A stretch of 64,000 nucleotides of DNA from Palsa-883 sp035486355 (GTDB taxonomy: Bacteria > Pseudomonadota > Alphaproteobacteria > Acetobacterales > Acetobacteraceae). Both the position numbers and the translations under genes were made by a program. Positions 41,504 through 50,505 of the stretch are shown in pieces. The DNA lies in the NCBI GenBank assembly GCA_035486355.1, contig DATHNE010000009.1, positions 1 to 64,000 of the forward strand, read 5' to 3'. Each line of letters begins with the position of its first letter. Positions within the stretch are counted from its first letter, which is position 1. The notes below the pieces were generated by a model. The model saw only the letters and a program-made list of their open reading frames with translations. It had not been told where the DNA came from and made no database searches.

Positions 41504-42895
41504 CTAGGAGATGCGACGCCCGACGGTCGCCGGCACGACACCGACCAGGCCCTCCTCGGTCAGCGGATTGAGCACTTCCAGTCGCTGCCCGGTCGTCCGC
41601 GGACCAAACGCCAGCGTAATCGCCGCCGTCGCCAGCCATGCACCGGCGATGTAAATGAACACCGCGGCATAACCGATATGCGTGAAGATCGCCGCGATGA
41701 GAAACGCGTTGGCGACATTCGCCAGGCGGCCCAGGCTGTAGGTGAAGCCTGTCGCGCTGTTGCGCAGGTCGGTCGGGAACTGCTCAGGCGTATAGGCGTA
41801 GATGAGCGACGCAAAGGTCTGGATCAGCATGCCAACGAGCAGGCCGAACACCACGATGAACGCCGGCACAAAGCTCATGCCGTACAGCAGCCCGAACACA
41901 GCGATGGCCGTCGCAACCAATGCGATGCTGTGTTTGCGCTCGAACCGATCCGACACGTAAGACGCCAGCAAGGCGCCGATTGGCGCGCCGATATTCATCA
42001 ACGTCACATAGGTCAGGCTGTGCGTCAGGGTGACGCCATGCTTCACCAGCAAGGTCGGCACCCAGGCCTCGAACCCGTAGAAGCCCAGTGTCTGCAGGAT
42101 CCACAATACGCACAGCACGATGGTGCGGCGGCGATATTCCGGACCAAACATCGTTGCCCACGGGGCGCGCGCGACATTGGGGCGGCTGACCGGCCGCGGT
42201 TCCGGCAGCGTACCAAATTCACGCGCCACCGCGGCCTCGATCCCGCGCAACGTCGTCTCGGCGGCGTCGAAGCGACCCTGGCGCGCCAGCCAGCGCGGTG
42301 ATTCCGGCAGCCATAGCGCGGCGATCAGGAAAATGAAGCCGACCGCGCCCCAGGCGAACACATAACGCCAGCCGTCTGGATCGGTCGGAACCGTCAGACG
42401 CGCGATCCAATTGGTGATCGGGATCGCGAACAAGCCGATCACCATCACCATCGCCTGCGACTTGCCACGCCGTTCAGCGGGAAAGAATTCGGCGACACAG
42501 GTCATCGTCGTCACGATGCCCCCCGCCAGACCGAACCCGGTCAATACCCGCGCGGCGAACAACATCGGCACGCTCTGCGCCAAGGCGGTGAGCACCGAAG
42601 CCGCCGCCCCGAGCGTCACAAACAGCACCAGCCCACGCTTGCGCCCGAGCCGATCCGCCAGCGCCCCGCCCAGCGCGGCGCCCAGGAACATGCCAAAGAA
42701 CGCCGCGGAGGTGATCAGGGCGACATCATCGACCGACAGGCCCCAGAACTTCACCAGTCCCGGCGCTGCCGAAGGGAACGTGAAGATGTCGACACTGTCG
42801 AAGAACTGCGGGATCGCCAACAGGGCCAAAATGCGCCAGTGCATTCGGCTGTAGGGCAGGCGATCGATTCTTGCGGCAATGAGTTCGTCTTGCAT
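41504..42895 (-). CDS. MFS transporter (aromatic/organic acid symporter type)
   Basis: 463-residue major facilitator with 12 predicted helices. The DRLGRKRGL loop between helices 2 and 3 lies near residue 78, and a second matching loop, SDRFERKHS, lies near residue 310. FFDSVDIFTFPSAAPGLVKFW in helix 1 and the PESPRWLA sequence after helix 6 (near 205) are typical of the sugar/aromatic acid symporter group (including PcaK/NiaP-like carriers). The start is the ATG at 42895; the longer reading to 43045 is not supported. It is divergent from the Liv-type operon with a 281-bp intergenic region. Substrate unknown. Confidence 0.88.
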   Translation of the reverse strand: MQDELIAARIDRLPYSRMHWRILALLAIPQFFDSVDIFTFPSAAPGLVKFWGLSVDDVALITSAAFFGMFLGAALGGALADRLGRKRGLVLFVTLGAAASVLTALAQSVPMLFAARVLTGFGLAGGIVTTMTCVAEFFPAERRGKSQAMVMVIGLFAIPITNWIARLTVPTDPDGWRYVFAWGAVGFIFLIAALWLPESPRWLARQGRFDAAETTLRGIEAAVAREFGTLPEPRPVSRPNVARAPWATMFGPEYRRRTIVLCVLWILQTLGFYGFEAWVPTLLVKHGVTLTHSLTYVTLMNIGAPIGALLASYVSDRFERKHSIALVATAIAVFGLLYGMSFVPAFIVVFGLLVGMLIQTFASLIYAYTPEQFPTDLRNSATGFTYSLGRLANVANAFLIAAIFTHIGYAAVFIYIAGAWLATAAITLAFGPRTTGQRLEVLNPLTEEGLVGVVPATVGRRIS

Positions 42896-43176
42896 CGTCG
42901 TCCTCCGCGCACGGACGCTCTTGCACGGCGCCGCCTTGCATACTGAACACCGCGCATTGAAGGCCGGCAACCAGGCGAACAAAACAGGGATGTGGCCAGC
43001 CCCCAAACCCAAACGGCGATGGTGGTCGCGTCGCCATGGCGGCATGCGATTGGTCTGGAGCAGAACCGGTTGACTCCGGTCCTTGCGTCATCTCAGAGTC
43101 GTCGAACTGCAGGTGTAATCGACGAGACGCTGCCGCGACTTGGCGTGGCGGCCGCCGCGCAGGGGAGGAAACCAAA
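42896..43176. other. Divergent intergenic region (281 bp) before the first Liv binding-protein gene
   Basis: No ORF with a convincing start, family match or RNA structure is visible. It must hold the promoters of the MFS gene (left) and the binding-protein operon (right). I see no consensus -35/-10 pair and no copy of the ATCGTCAG palindrome. A strong ribosome-binding site (GGGGAGGAA) closes the region at 43162-43170. Confidence 0.5.
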
Positions 43177-44439
43177 TTGCGCACAGTGCTCGCGAAACGC
43201 GTACGCGTGCTGGCCGTCCTGGCTGCCGCGGTGATGATCATGATGGCGCCCCACGTCGTGCACGCCGCACAGACACTCGGTCCGGTCACGGATCCGATCG
43301 GTGTGGTGAAGATTCCGAAGGGGGCACCGATCCAGCTCGGTGGGATGTGGGTTATTTCCGGTCCCGATACGGCGCTGGGTGTGGATGAGCAGCGTGGTGT
43401 CGAGATTGCGTTTCAGGACGTCGGTGGCAAATTCATGGGCCACCCGCTGAAGCTCGACACGGAAGATGACCAGTGCAGCGCCGAGGGCGGGCAGACCGCC
43501 GCGACCAAGCTCGCCTCCAACCCACAGCTCTTTGTGGTGCTGGGTCCGGCATGCTCCTCGGTCGCCACGCCCGGTGCGCCGATCCTTTGGCAGGCCGGTA
43601 TCACCAACATTTGCACGGCCTGCACGGCACCGTCGCTGACGGACCCCAGCCGCAAGCCTGAGTATGATGGCTTCGCCCGTACCGTGTTCAGCGACAGCGA
43701 ACAGGGCAAGGCGGACGCCACGTATGTCGCGAAGGTGCTGAAAGCAAAGACGGTCGTCACCATCCATGACGGCAGCCCATATGCGCAGCAGCTTCAGCAG
43801 GTGATGGCGGACAACTTCAAGGCCTTGGGCGGCAAGGTATTGTCGCAAGAGGCCATCGCGCCGACCGATGTGGACATGCATCCGCTGCTGACCCGCATCG
43901 CCAGTGAGAAGCCGGACATTGTCTACTTCCCTGTGTTCACCGCGGCGGCGGCACAGATCCTGCGCCAGGCGAAGGAGACCCCCGGCCTGGAGCACACCAA
44001 GCTGATGGGCGGCGGTTCGCTGCTGTCGGCTGACTTCATCGAAGCGGCAGGCCCCGCGGTCGTGGGTTTCATCATCGGCTATCCCGATGTGTCGCCGGAC
44101 GCGATGGGCAAGGGGTATCCGAAGTTCGTCGACGAGTACAAGAAGAAGTTCGGTGAGGCGCCGATTTCCGGCTATCACGCCAATGCGTATGACGGCGCGA
44201 TGCTGGCGATCAAGGCGCTCGAGAAAGTGGCCAAGCCGGACAAGGACGGGAACCTCTACGTCGGCAAGAAGGCGTTCCGCGACGCCGTGTTCTCGATCAA
44301 GTTCGCCGGCATCAGCGGCCCGATCGCCTGCGACAAGTACGGCGAGTGCTCGGAATTCAAGCCGTCCGTGCTGGAGTTCAACTCGGCAGATCCGAAAACC
44401 TTTGGGATTGGCCAAAACCCGAAGAAGATCTGGCCGTAG
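43177..44439 (+). CDS. Branched-chain amino-acid type ABC transporter substrate-binding protein, paralog 1
   Basis: Periplasmic Leu/Ile/Val-type binding protein (Peripla_BP_6 fold). A TTG at 43177, 6 nt after GGGGAGGAA, gives 420 residues with the leader RVLAVLAAAVMIMMAPHVVHA. An in-frame ATG at 43036 would add 47 non-signal-like residues, so I prefer TTG. Mature features are APIQLGGMWVISGPDTALG near residue 50, DDQCSAEGGQTAATKLASNPQLFVVLGPACSSVATP near 95, and DGSPYAQQL near 190. It is a paralog of the gene at 44680 with the same length and start type. The ligand is probably an amino acid or related amide. Confidence 0.88.
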   Translation: MRTVLAKRVRVLAVLAAAVMIMMAPHVVHAAQTLGPVTDPIGVVKIPKGAPIQLGGMWVISGPDTALGVDEQRGVEIAFQDVGGKFMGHPLKLDTEDDQCSAEGGQTAATKLASNPQLFVVLGPACSSVATPGAPILWQAGITNICTACTAPSLTDPSRKPEYDGFARTVFSDSEQGKADATYVAKVLKAKTVVTIHDGSPYAQQLQQVMADNFKALGGKVLSQEAIAPTDVDMHPLLTRIASEKPDIVYFPVFTAAAAQILRQAKETPGLEHTKLMGGGSLLSADFIEAAGPAVVGFIIGYPDVSPDAMGKGYPKFVDEYKKKFGEAPISGYHANAYDGAMLAIKALEKVAKPDKDGNLYVGKKAFRDAVFSIKFAGISGPIACDKYGECSEFKPSVLEFNSADPKTFGIGQNPKKIWP

Positions 44440-44459
44440 TTCGCGCGGCGTAGCGTCAT

Positions 44460-44491
44460 CCGGCCGGGGCGTGGCAACGCGTCCCGGCCGG
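44460..44491. terminator. GC hairpin after the first Liv binding-protein gene
   Basis: Arms CCGGCCGGG (44460-44468) and CCCGGCCGG (44483-44491) pair perfectly, with possible inward extension by a few wobble pairs, 20 nt after the stop. There is no T-run, so it may act as an attenuator or mRNA-stabilising structure between the two binding-protein genes. The rest of the 240-bp gap to 44679 shows nothing recognisable. Confidence 0.5.
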
Positions 44492-44679
44492 TTCGACGTA
44501 CGCGCGTTGCAGGGTGTGGCAGCCGGGCCCTCCCCTCGTTGGATTCGCACGACAAATCCGCGTGAGTTGTTGACTCTGGTCATGCGCGCACCGCAGACTT
44601 GCTATGCTCGCGGCACATTGAAGAGGCTGCGGCATGGGTCTTGCGTGGTTGGTCCACGCGCAATCGATGGAGGGTGGTC

Positions 44680-45942
44680 TTGGGGACGATACTTGCGAGG
44701 ACGTACCGTGGGCTGGCCGCCTTGGCCGCCGTGGTGGCTATCACACTCGGCGGGCATGCCGTTCACGCGGCGCAGACGCTGGGGCCGGTGACCGATGATC
44801 TTGGGGTCGTTAAGATTCCGAAAGGGGCCCCGATCACGATCGGTGCCTATTGGGTGATATCCGGCGCTGACACCGCGATGGGCATCGATTCCAAGCGCGG
44901 CGCCGAACTCGCCTTCAAGGATTTCGGCGGCAAGATTCTAGGCCATGGCGTCAGGCTCACGGTCGAGGATGATCAGTGCAGCGCTGAAGGTGGCCAGACG
45001 GCGGCAACCAAGCTCGCCGCCAACCCGCAGATCTTCGTTGTACTCGGGGGGGCTTGCTCCAGCGCCGCGACACCGGCCGCGCCGATCCTCTGGCAGCAAG
45101 GCATCACCAACATCTGCAACGCGTGCTCGGCGCCTGCGCTGACCGCGCCGGACCGCGGGGCGCAATATGACGGGTTCGGCCGCACGATCGCGAGCGATAT
45201 CGATCAGGGCGCGTCGGACGCGAAATATGTGTTCACTGTGATGAAGGCGAAGACCGTCGTCGCCGTTCATGACGGCAGCCCATATGCGCAGCAGCTCGCC
45301 GCCGTGATGACGAAAAACTTCGCAGCGATGGGCGGCAAGGTGCTCTCAACGGAAGCAATCGCGCCGACGGATGTCGATATGCATCCCGTACTGACCAAAA
45401 TCGCGGCTGAAAAGCCGGACGTGATCTACATGCCGATCTTCGTCGCCGCCGCGGCGCAGTTGCTGCGCCAGTCGAAGGAAATCCCGGGCCTCGAGCACAC
45501 CACTCTGGTGGGCGGCGGCTCGTTGGCGGCGGCGGAGTTCATCGAGGCGGCTGGTCCGTCAGTGGTGGGCTTCCACATCTGCTACCCCGACGTTTCGATC
45601 GACACGATGGGCAAGGGTTATCCGAAGTTTGTCGAGGAGTACAAGAAGGTCTATGGCGAGGCACCGATCTCCGGCTATCATGCCAACGCCTATGACGCCG
45701 CGGAGATGGCGATCAAGGCCATCGTCAAGGTGGGCAAGACCGACAAGGACGACAATCTCTACATCGGCAAGAAAGCGTTCCACGACGCGCTGTTCGCAGA
45801 GAAGTTTGACGGCCTGAGTGGGCCGATCGGCTGTGACACGCACGGCCAGTGCGCCAAGTTCAAGCCGGCGGTCTATGAGTTCGTCTCGGCCGATCCGAAG
45901 ACGTTCTCGATGGGCAAGAACCCGAAGAAGGTCTGGCCGTAA
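44680..45942 (+). CDS. Branched-chain amino-acid type ABC transporter substrate-binding protein, paralog 2
   Basis: 420-residue paralog of the preceding protein. The TTG at 44680 has GGAGGG 5 nt upstream and gives the leader YRGLAALAAVVAITLGGHAVHA, cleaved at the same place (AQTLGPVT follows in both). An in-frame ATG at 44599 would add 27 residues. Conserved blocks line up throughout (VEDDQCSAEGGQTAATKLAANPQ, IAPTDVDMHP, ISGYHANAYD, CD..G.C near the C-terminus), with many scattered differences. It is followed by livHMGF, so it is the better candidate for the main ligand binder. Two receptors may let one channel accept two ligands. Confidence 0.88.
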   Translation: MGTILARTYRGLAALAAVVAITLGGHAVHAAQTLGPVTDDLGVVKIPKGAPITIGAYWVISGADTAMGIDSKRGAELAFKDFGGKILGHGVRLTVEDDQCSAEGGQTAATKLAANPQIFVVLGGACSSAATPAAPILWQQGITNICNACSAPALTAPDRGAQYDGFGRTIASDIDQGASDAKYVFTVMKAKTVVAVHDGSPYAQQLAAVMTKNFAAMGGKVLSTEAIAPTDVDMHPVLTKIAAEKPDVIYMPIFVAAAAQLLRQSKEIPGLEHTTLVGGGSLAAAEFIEAAGPSVVGFHICYPDVSIDTMGKGYPKFVEEYKKVYGEAPISGYHANAYDAAEMAIKAIVKVGKTDKDDNLYIGKKAFHDALFAEKFDGLSGPIGCDTHGQCAKFKPAVYEFVSADPKTFSMGKNPKKVWP

Positions 45943-45960
45943 TCGCCGGATCGACCGTGC

Positions 45961-45999
45961 CACGCACCGGGACATGGCGGCGCCATGTCCCGGTGCGTG
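45961..45999. terminator. Perfect 18-bp hairpin after the second Liv binding-protein gene
   Basis: Left arm 45961-45978 and right arm 45982-45999 are perfect complements (18 bp) around a GGC loop, beginning 18 nt after the stop. There is no T-run. Location between an abundant binding protein and its membrane genes suggests RNA stabilisation and partial termination, allowing more binding protein than channel. Confidence 0.7.
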
Positions 46000-46196
46000 T
46001 TGGTGGATCGCATGACATTTCGCACGCTATTTCACCGCTCCCATCAGGTGCCAGGCACCCGGTTGCGCGGCGAGGTGGCATGATGTGGGATCGCAAGATG
46101 AAACCGGGTGACGCACGATTCGACGCAGCGAGACGCGACCGGCACGGACTGGCTGTGTTTCACCCTGGACACCAGGCCGGAAGGGATATCGTCTGA

Positions 46197-47297
46197 ATGA
46201 GCCAGGCCCTCACCCAGCGCGCCCCGCAGCGCGCCGCATGGTTGATATGGCTGGGCCGGTTGAACGCGGTCGACATCGTGCTTGCCGCGTTGCGCATTTT
46301 GGTGGTGTTGGTGGTCGTGGCCGGGACAGTCGGCACGTTGGTGAAGAACCGCTACGACGCCGCCCAGTGGGTTGATTTCGTCGTCTTCGGCCTGACCCTC
46401 GGGGCGATCTACGCACAGATCGCATTGGGCTACACGATGGTCTACGGCGTGTTGCGCATGATCAATTTCGCGCACGGCGATTTCGTCATGTGCGGCGCTT
46501 TTGCGGGCTATTTTGTCGCCACGCCGCTGGAGCGATCGGGTTTCCTGGAGAACCATCCCGTGTTGGGGATGGGCACGATCCTGCTCGTTGCAATACTGAC
46601 CTCAACCTCGATCGCGCTGCTGACCGAGCGCATCGCCTATCGCCCATTTCGCCGCGTGACGGGCCTGGCTCCGCTGATCTGCGCAATCGGCGTATCGTTC
46701 TTCCTGGAACAGACCTTCCGCGGCATGTTCGGTTCGGCGGTGAAATCATACCCGTCGCCGACCTGGCAGAGCATCACAGTGGACGTGTTCGGCTTCAAGG
46801 TGCTCAGCGTGAACCTGCTGGTGATGGGACTCGCCGTTGTGTTCATGACCGCGCTGTACCTGATCGTGCAACGCACGAAAATGGGCATCGCCATGCGCGC
46901 GGTGTCCGAGGATGGCGAGGCCGCGGCCTTGATGGGCATCGACGTCAACAAGGTGGTGGTGTTCACCTTCGCGTTGGGGGGGGCGATGGCCGGCATCTCC
47001 GGCGTGTTCTACGCCTTCGTCTACAAGCAGGTGTATTTCTTCATGGGCTTCACACCTGGCGTGAAGGCGTTTGGCGCCGCCGTGTTGGGTGGGATCGGCA
47101 ACATTCCCGGTGCCATGCTGGGCGGCCTGTTCCTCGGCCTGGTCGAATCGGTCGGGCCGACCCTGTTCCTAGATGGGCTGGGCATTCCGGCTCCGTATCA
47201 GTTGCGTGACATGATCGCGTTCACACTGCTGATCATGGTGCTGATCTTCCGCCCGCAGGGATTGCTGGGCGAGAAACTGGCGAAGAAGCGGGCATGA
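46197..47297 (+). CDS. livH: Branched-chain amino-acid ABC transporter permease LivH
   Basis: 366-residue inner-membrane permease. The LivH core starts near residue 60 (FVVFGLTLGAIYAQIALGYTMVYGVLRMINFAHGDFVM) and contains TLLVAILTSTSIALLTERIAYRPF-type helices and the ATP-coupling region MRAVSEDGEAAALMGIDVNKV near 240. About 55 residues precede the usual start, including one additional hydrophobic helix (VLAALRILVVLVVVAGTVG). It is separated by 254 bp from the binding-protein gene and overlaps livM by 4 nt (ATGA). Confidence 0.92.
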   Translation: MSQALTQRAPQRAAWLIWLGRLNAVDIVLAALRILVVLVVVAGTVGTLVKNRYDAAQWVDFVVFGLTLGAIYAQIALGYTMVYGVLRMINFAHGDFVMCGAFAGYFVATPLERSGFLENHPVLGMGTILLVAILTSTSIALLTERIAYRPFRRVTGLAPLICAIGVSFFLEQTFRGMFGSAVKSYPSPTWQSITVDVFGFKVLSVNLLVMGLAVVFMTALYLIVQRTKMGIAMRAVSEDGEAAALMGIDVNKVVVFTFALGGAMAGISGVFYAFVYKQVYFFMGFTPGVKAFGAAVLGGIGNIPGAMLGGLFLGLVESVGPTLFLDGLGIPAPYQLRDMIAFTLLIMVLIFRPQGLLGEKLAKKRA

Positions 47298-48994
47298 GCA
47301 CGCATCGCGCCCCTTGGCTGCGCGCGCTGGCCATCGGGCTGGCGTTCGGTGCGGTCGCCGTGCACCTGTCGGTCGTCGGTGTGCTGCTGATGCTGCACAA
47401 GCGTTGGATCGTGGTCGATACGCTCAGCCTGGGTCAGGCGATCCTGGTGGTGCTCGGGATCGGCGCCGGTGGCATGGCCGCGGCGCGTGTGGAAACCGGG
47501 CTGGGCGGACGCGGTCATCTGACCATGGGTGCGCTCGCGGGGGTAGCGTCTGGCGTGCCAATTGCCTTGCTGACGCTGGCGATCGCGTTCGTGCCATTGC
47601 AGTCGATCTTCATCGCGCTGTCCCCCGACCTGCTCGACATGTTGACGCTGAGCCAGGGGCCGTCGCTCGGCGTGATGATCCTGGTGGGCGGCGCGACGTT
47701 GGCCGGACTGTTGGGCGCGGGACTGCGGCTGATCCCTGCGTCCTACACGCGGCCTCTGATCCCCGGCGCGGTTACCGTGCTGGTCGCGGGTGTGTTCCAG
47801 GAACTGATCCAACTGATGCTGCAGCAGTACCAGGGGATCGTGACCGACATCCAGGATCTGCTGTACACCTGGGAAGGGCTGACCGCACAGGGCGCCATCA
47901 TCCTGTTCGCGATTGGTGTGGCGTGCGGTGTGGTCGCGCGGCAATTGCGCGCACGCAACCTGATTCGGAACCCCGTGCCCAACCCAAAGCGCGAACGGTT
48001 CATCTGGGCCGGTGTTGCACTGGCGGTGCTGGTGGTTTTGCCGGCCGTCGCGGGATCTTACATCGGCCAGGTGTTGATGCTGGTGGGCCTGTATATCCTG
48101 ATGGGCATGGGCCTCAATCTTGAGGTCGGCCTGGCGGGTCTGCTCGATCTGGGCTTCGTCGCGTTCTTCGCGGTGGGCGCCTACACCACCGCGCTGCTGA
48201 CGGCCGACAGCCCACACGCGTTGATGCATCTCCCTTACTGGGGCGCAATGCCTGTCGCGGTGCTGCTGTCGGTCTGCATTGGCGTCCTGTTCGGCCTGCC
48301 GGTGCTGGGCATCCGCGGTGACTATCTGGCGGTTGCCACGATGGGCCTGGGCGAGATCGTGCGCGTGCTGGTGATGTCGGATTTTGCCGCGCCACTGCTG
48401 GGTGGCGCACAGGGCGTGTTACAAATTCCGAAGCCTTCCATTGGCAGTTTCCAGCTCGGTAGTCCCGTCTCGCTGTTCTATCTGACACTGGTGTGCTCCG
48501 CCGTCGCGGCATTCGTGGCGTGGCGATTGGAGAATTCCCGCCTGGGTCGCGCCTGGATGGCGTTGCGCGACGATGAGGACGTGGCACAGGCGCTGGGCAT
48601 CAACCTGGTGCGCAGCAAGCTGCTGGCCTACGGGCTGGGTGCGGCGTTCGCCGGACTGGCGGGCTCGATCTTCGCCACCATGCTGACCTCGGTCTATCCG
48701 TCCAGCTTCCAGTTGCTGATCTCGATCAACGTTCTGGCGCTGATCATCGTCGGTGGCATGGGCAGCCTGCCGGGCGTGGTGCTGGGCTCGATCGCGCTGA
48801 TCGGATTGCCGGAGCTACTACGTGAGTTCGGCGAGTATCGGTATCTGTTCTACGGCGCGGCGCTGGTGATCATGATGCACCTGCGGCCCGAGGGCCTATG
48901 GCCGTCCGAGGCGCGGCAACGCGAACTGCACAGCCGCGATGAGACGTTGGCGCTGGACGCCGGCAGCGATGCCGTGCCGGTGCAGGGGGACTGA
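47294..48994 (+). CDS. livM: Branched-chain amino-acid ABC transporter permease LivM with long N-terminal membrane extension
   Basis: 566-residue permease. The LivM core lies after about residue 235 (YIGQVLMLVGLYILMGMGLNLEVGLAGLLDLGFVAFFAVGAYTTALL), with the ATPase-contact loop WMALRDDEDVAQALGINLVRSK near 425. LivM is usually 300-430 residues, so roughly 230 extra N-terminal residues are present. They hold about five hydrophobic segments (for example AIGLAFGAVAVHLSVVGVLLML and ILVVLGIGAGGMAAA). It overlaps livH by 4 nt and is 3 nt before livG. The extension is co-linear with no stop and is therefore probably translated. Confidence 0.88.
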   Translation: MSTHRAPWLRALAIGLAFGAVAVHLSVVGVLLMLHKRWIVVDTLSLGQAILVVLGIGAGGMAAARVETGLGGRGHLTMGALAGVASGVPIALLTLAIAFVPLQSIFIALSPDLLDMLTLSQGPSLGVMILVGGATLAGLLGAGLRLIPASYTRPLIPGAVTVLVAGVFQELIQLMLQQYQGIVTDIQDLLYTWEGLTAQGAIILFAIGVACGVVARQLRARNLIRNPVPNPKRERFIWAGVALAVLVVLPAVAGSYIGQVLMLVGLYILMGMGLNLEVGLAGLLDLGFVAFFAVGAYTTALLTADSPHALMHLPYWGAMPVAVLLSVCIGVLFGLPVLGIRGDYLAVATMGLGEIVRVLVMSDFAAPLLGGAQGVLQIPKPSIGSFQLGSPVSLFYLTLVCSAVAAFVAWRLENSRLGRAWMALRDDEDVAQALGINLVRSKLLAYGLGAAFAGLAGSIFATMLTSVYPSSFQLLISINVLALIIVGGMGSLPGVVLGSIALIGLPELLREFGEYRYLFYGAALVIMMHLRPEGLWPSEARQRELHSRDETLALDAGSDAVPVQGD

Positions 48995-48997
48995 CGC

Positions 48998-49780
48998 ATG
49001 GCCGATCCCCTGCTGCGATGCCGCACCGTCACCATGCGCTTCGGCGGGCTGGTGGCACTGTCAGACGTTGATCTCGAGGTTGCCGAGGGCAGCATCCATT
49101 CCGTGATCGGCCCGAACGGCGCGGGCAAGACGACGGTGTTCAACTGCATCACGCAGAACCTGATTCCCACCTCTGGCGAGGTGTGGTTCGCCGGGGCGCG
49201 GGTCGATGGACTGACGCCGGATCGTGTTGCCGCGGCGGGCATCAGCCGCACCTATCAGAACATCCGCCTGTTCCGGAACATCACCGCGATTGAAAACCTG
49301 CTGGTGGGCATGCACCTGCATCTGCGGTCCACCTGGTGGGGCGCGGTGCTGGGCACCAAGCACACGCGCGACGACGAGAAGGCTGCGCATGACGAAGCCA
49401 TGAAACTGCTGCAGTTCGTCGGTCTGCGCGGCCGCGGGGATATGATGGCGCGCAATCTTGCCTACGGCGAGCAGCGGCGACTGGAAATTGGCCGCGCATT
49501 GGCGACCAAGCCGAAGCTGTTGCTGCTGGACGAGCCGACGGCGGGCATGAACCCGACCGAGACCAGCGAGATGATGGAATTCATCCGCGAGGTGCGCACC
49601 CGGTTCGGCATCACCATCCTGCTGATCGAGCATCAGATGCGCGTGGTGATGGCGATGTCTGATCGCGTCAGCGTGCTGGACCACGGGGTGAAGATTGCCG
49701 AAGGCCGCCCGGCCGAAGTGCAGGAGGATCCAGCGGTGATCGAGGCGTATCTCGGCAAACCGAAGCAGGCGGCGGCATAA
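48998..49780 (+). CDS. livG: Branched-chain amino-acid ABC transporter ATP-binding protein LivG
   Basis: 260-residue ATPase. Walker A GPNGAGKTTVFNCI lies near residue 39, the Q loop SRTYQNIRLFRNIT near 83, the LivG signature AYGEQRRLEIGRAL near 152, and Walker B LLLLDEPTAGMNP near 172, with EHQMRVVM as the H loop. The C-terminal GRPAEVQEDPAVIEAYLG is the LivG tail. Located between livM and livF with 3- and 4-nt gaps. Confidence 0.94.
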   Translation: MADPLLRCRTVTMRFGGLVALSDVDLEVAEGSIHSVIGPNGAGKTTVFNCITQNLIPTSGEVWFAGARVDGLTPDRVAAAGISRTYQNIRLFRNITAIENLLVGMHLHLRSTWWGAVLGTKHTRDDEKAAHDEAMKLLQFVGLRGRGDMMARNLAYGEQRRLEIGRALATKPKLLLLDEPTAGMNPTETSEMMEFIREVRTRFGITILLIEHQMRVVMAMSDRVSVLDHGVKIAEGRPAEVQEDPAVIEAYLGKPKQAAA

Positions 49781-49784
49781 CACG

Positions 49785-50492
49785 ATGGCGTTGCTCGAGA
49801 TCAACGACATCCACGTGTTCTACGACAAGATCGAGGCGCTGAAGGGCATCTCGGTCAGCGTTGAGGACAAGCAGATTGTCACACTGGTTGGCGGCAATGG
49901 CGCCGGCAAGTCCACCACCTTGCGGGCGGTCAGCGGACTGCTGCATCCACGCCAGGGCGAGATCCGGTTCGACGGCAACTCATTGGCGGGATTGGGCGCG
50001 CATGACATCGCGGCGATCGGCGTGCGCCATGTGCCGGAGGGGCGGCGCGTGTTCGGCAAGCTGACGATTGCCGAAAATCTGGAAATGGGCGCGTTCACCC
50101 GCAACGATCGCGCCGAAATCGCCAGGGACCGCGAGCAGATGATGGAGCTGTTCCCGCGGCTGCGCGAGCGACTTAAGCAGTTGGCCGGCACGCTCTCGGG
50201 TGGTGAACAGCAGATGCTGGCGGCGGCACGCGCACTGATGGGACGGCCGCGCGTGCTGTTGATGGATGAGCCCAGCATGGGTCTCGCACCGATGTTGGTC
50301 GAACAGGTGTTCGAGACGATCAAGCGCATCAACGGACAGGGCGTGACGATTCTGTTGGTGGAACAGAATGCGCCGATGGCCCTGTCGATCGCCGACCACG
50401 GCTACGTCCTGGAAAGCGGCAAGATCGTGCTGGACGGTCCAGGAAAGGCTCTGTTGGACGACGAGCGCGTGAAGCGGGCCTATCTGGGGTAA
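49785..50492 (+). CDS. livF: Branched-chain amino-acid ABC transporter ATP-binding protein LivF
   Basis: 235-residue ATPase. Walker A GGNGAGKSTTLRAVSG lies near residue 37, the signature LSGGEQQMLAAARALM near 138, and Walker B VLLMDEPSMGLAP near 158. The H-loop region LVEQNAPMALSIADHGYVLESG follows, as in LivF. It ends the livHMGF operon and is convergent with the racemase gene 13 nt away. Confidence 0.94.
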   Translation: MALLEINDIHVFYDKIEALKGISVSVEDKQIVTLVGGNGAGKSTTLRAVSGLLHPRQGEIRFDGNSLAGLGAHDIAAIGVRHVPEGRRVFGKLTIAENLEMGAFTRNDRAEIARDREQMMELFPRLRERLKQLAGTLSGGEQQMLAAARALMGRPRVLLMDEPSMGLAPMLVEQVFETIKRINGQGVTILLVEQNAPMALSIADHGYVLESGKIVLDGPGKALLDDERVKRAYLG

Positions 50493-50505
50493 TGCTCCAC
50501 GTGCC

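Noticed and set aside
43093..44583. 496-residue minus-strand ORF opposite the first Liv binding protein
   Set aside because: Antisense shadow of a gene with clear signal peptide and family motifs.
44568..44606. TTGACT followed by TATGCT before the second Liv binding protein, as a promoter
   Set aside because: The spacing is about 27 nt, far from the 16-18 nt expected of a sigma-70 promoter.
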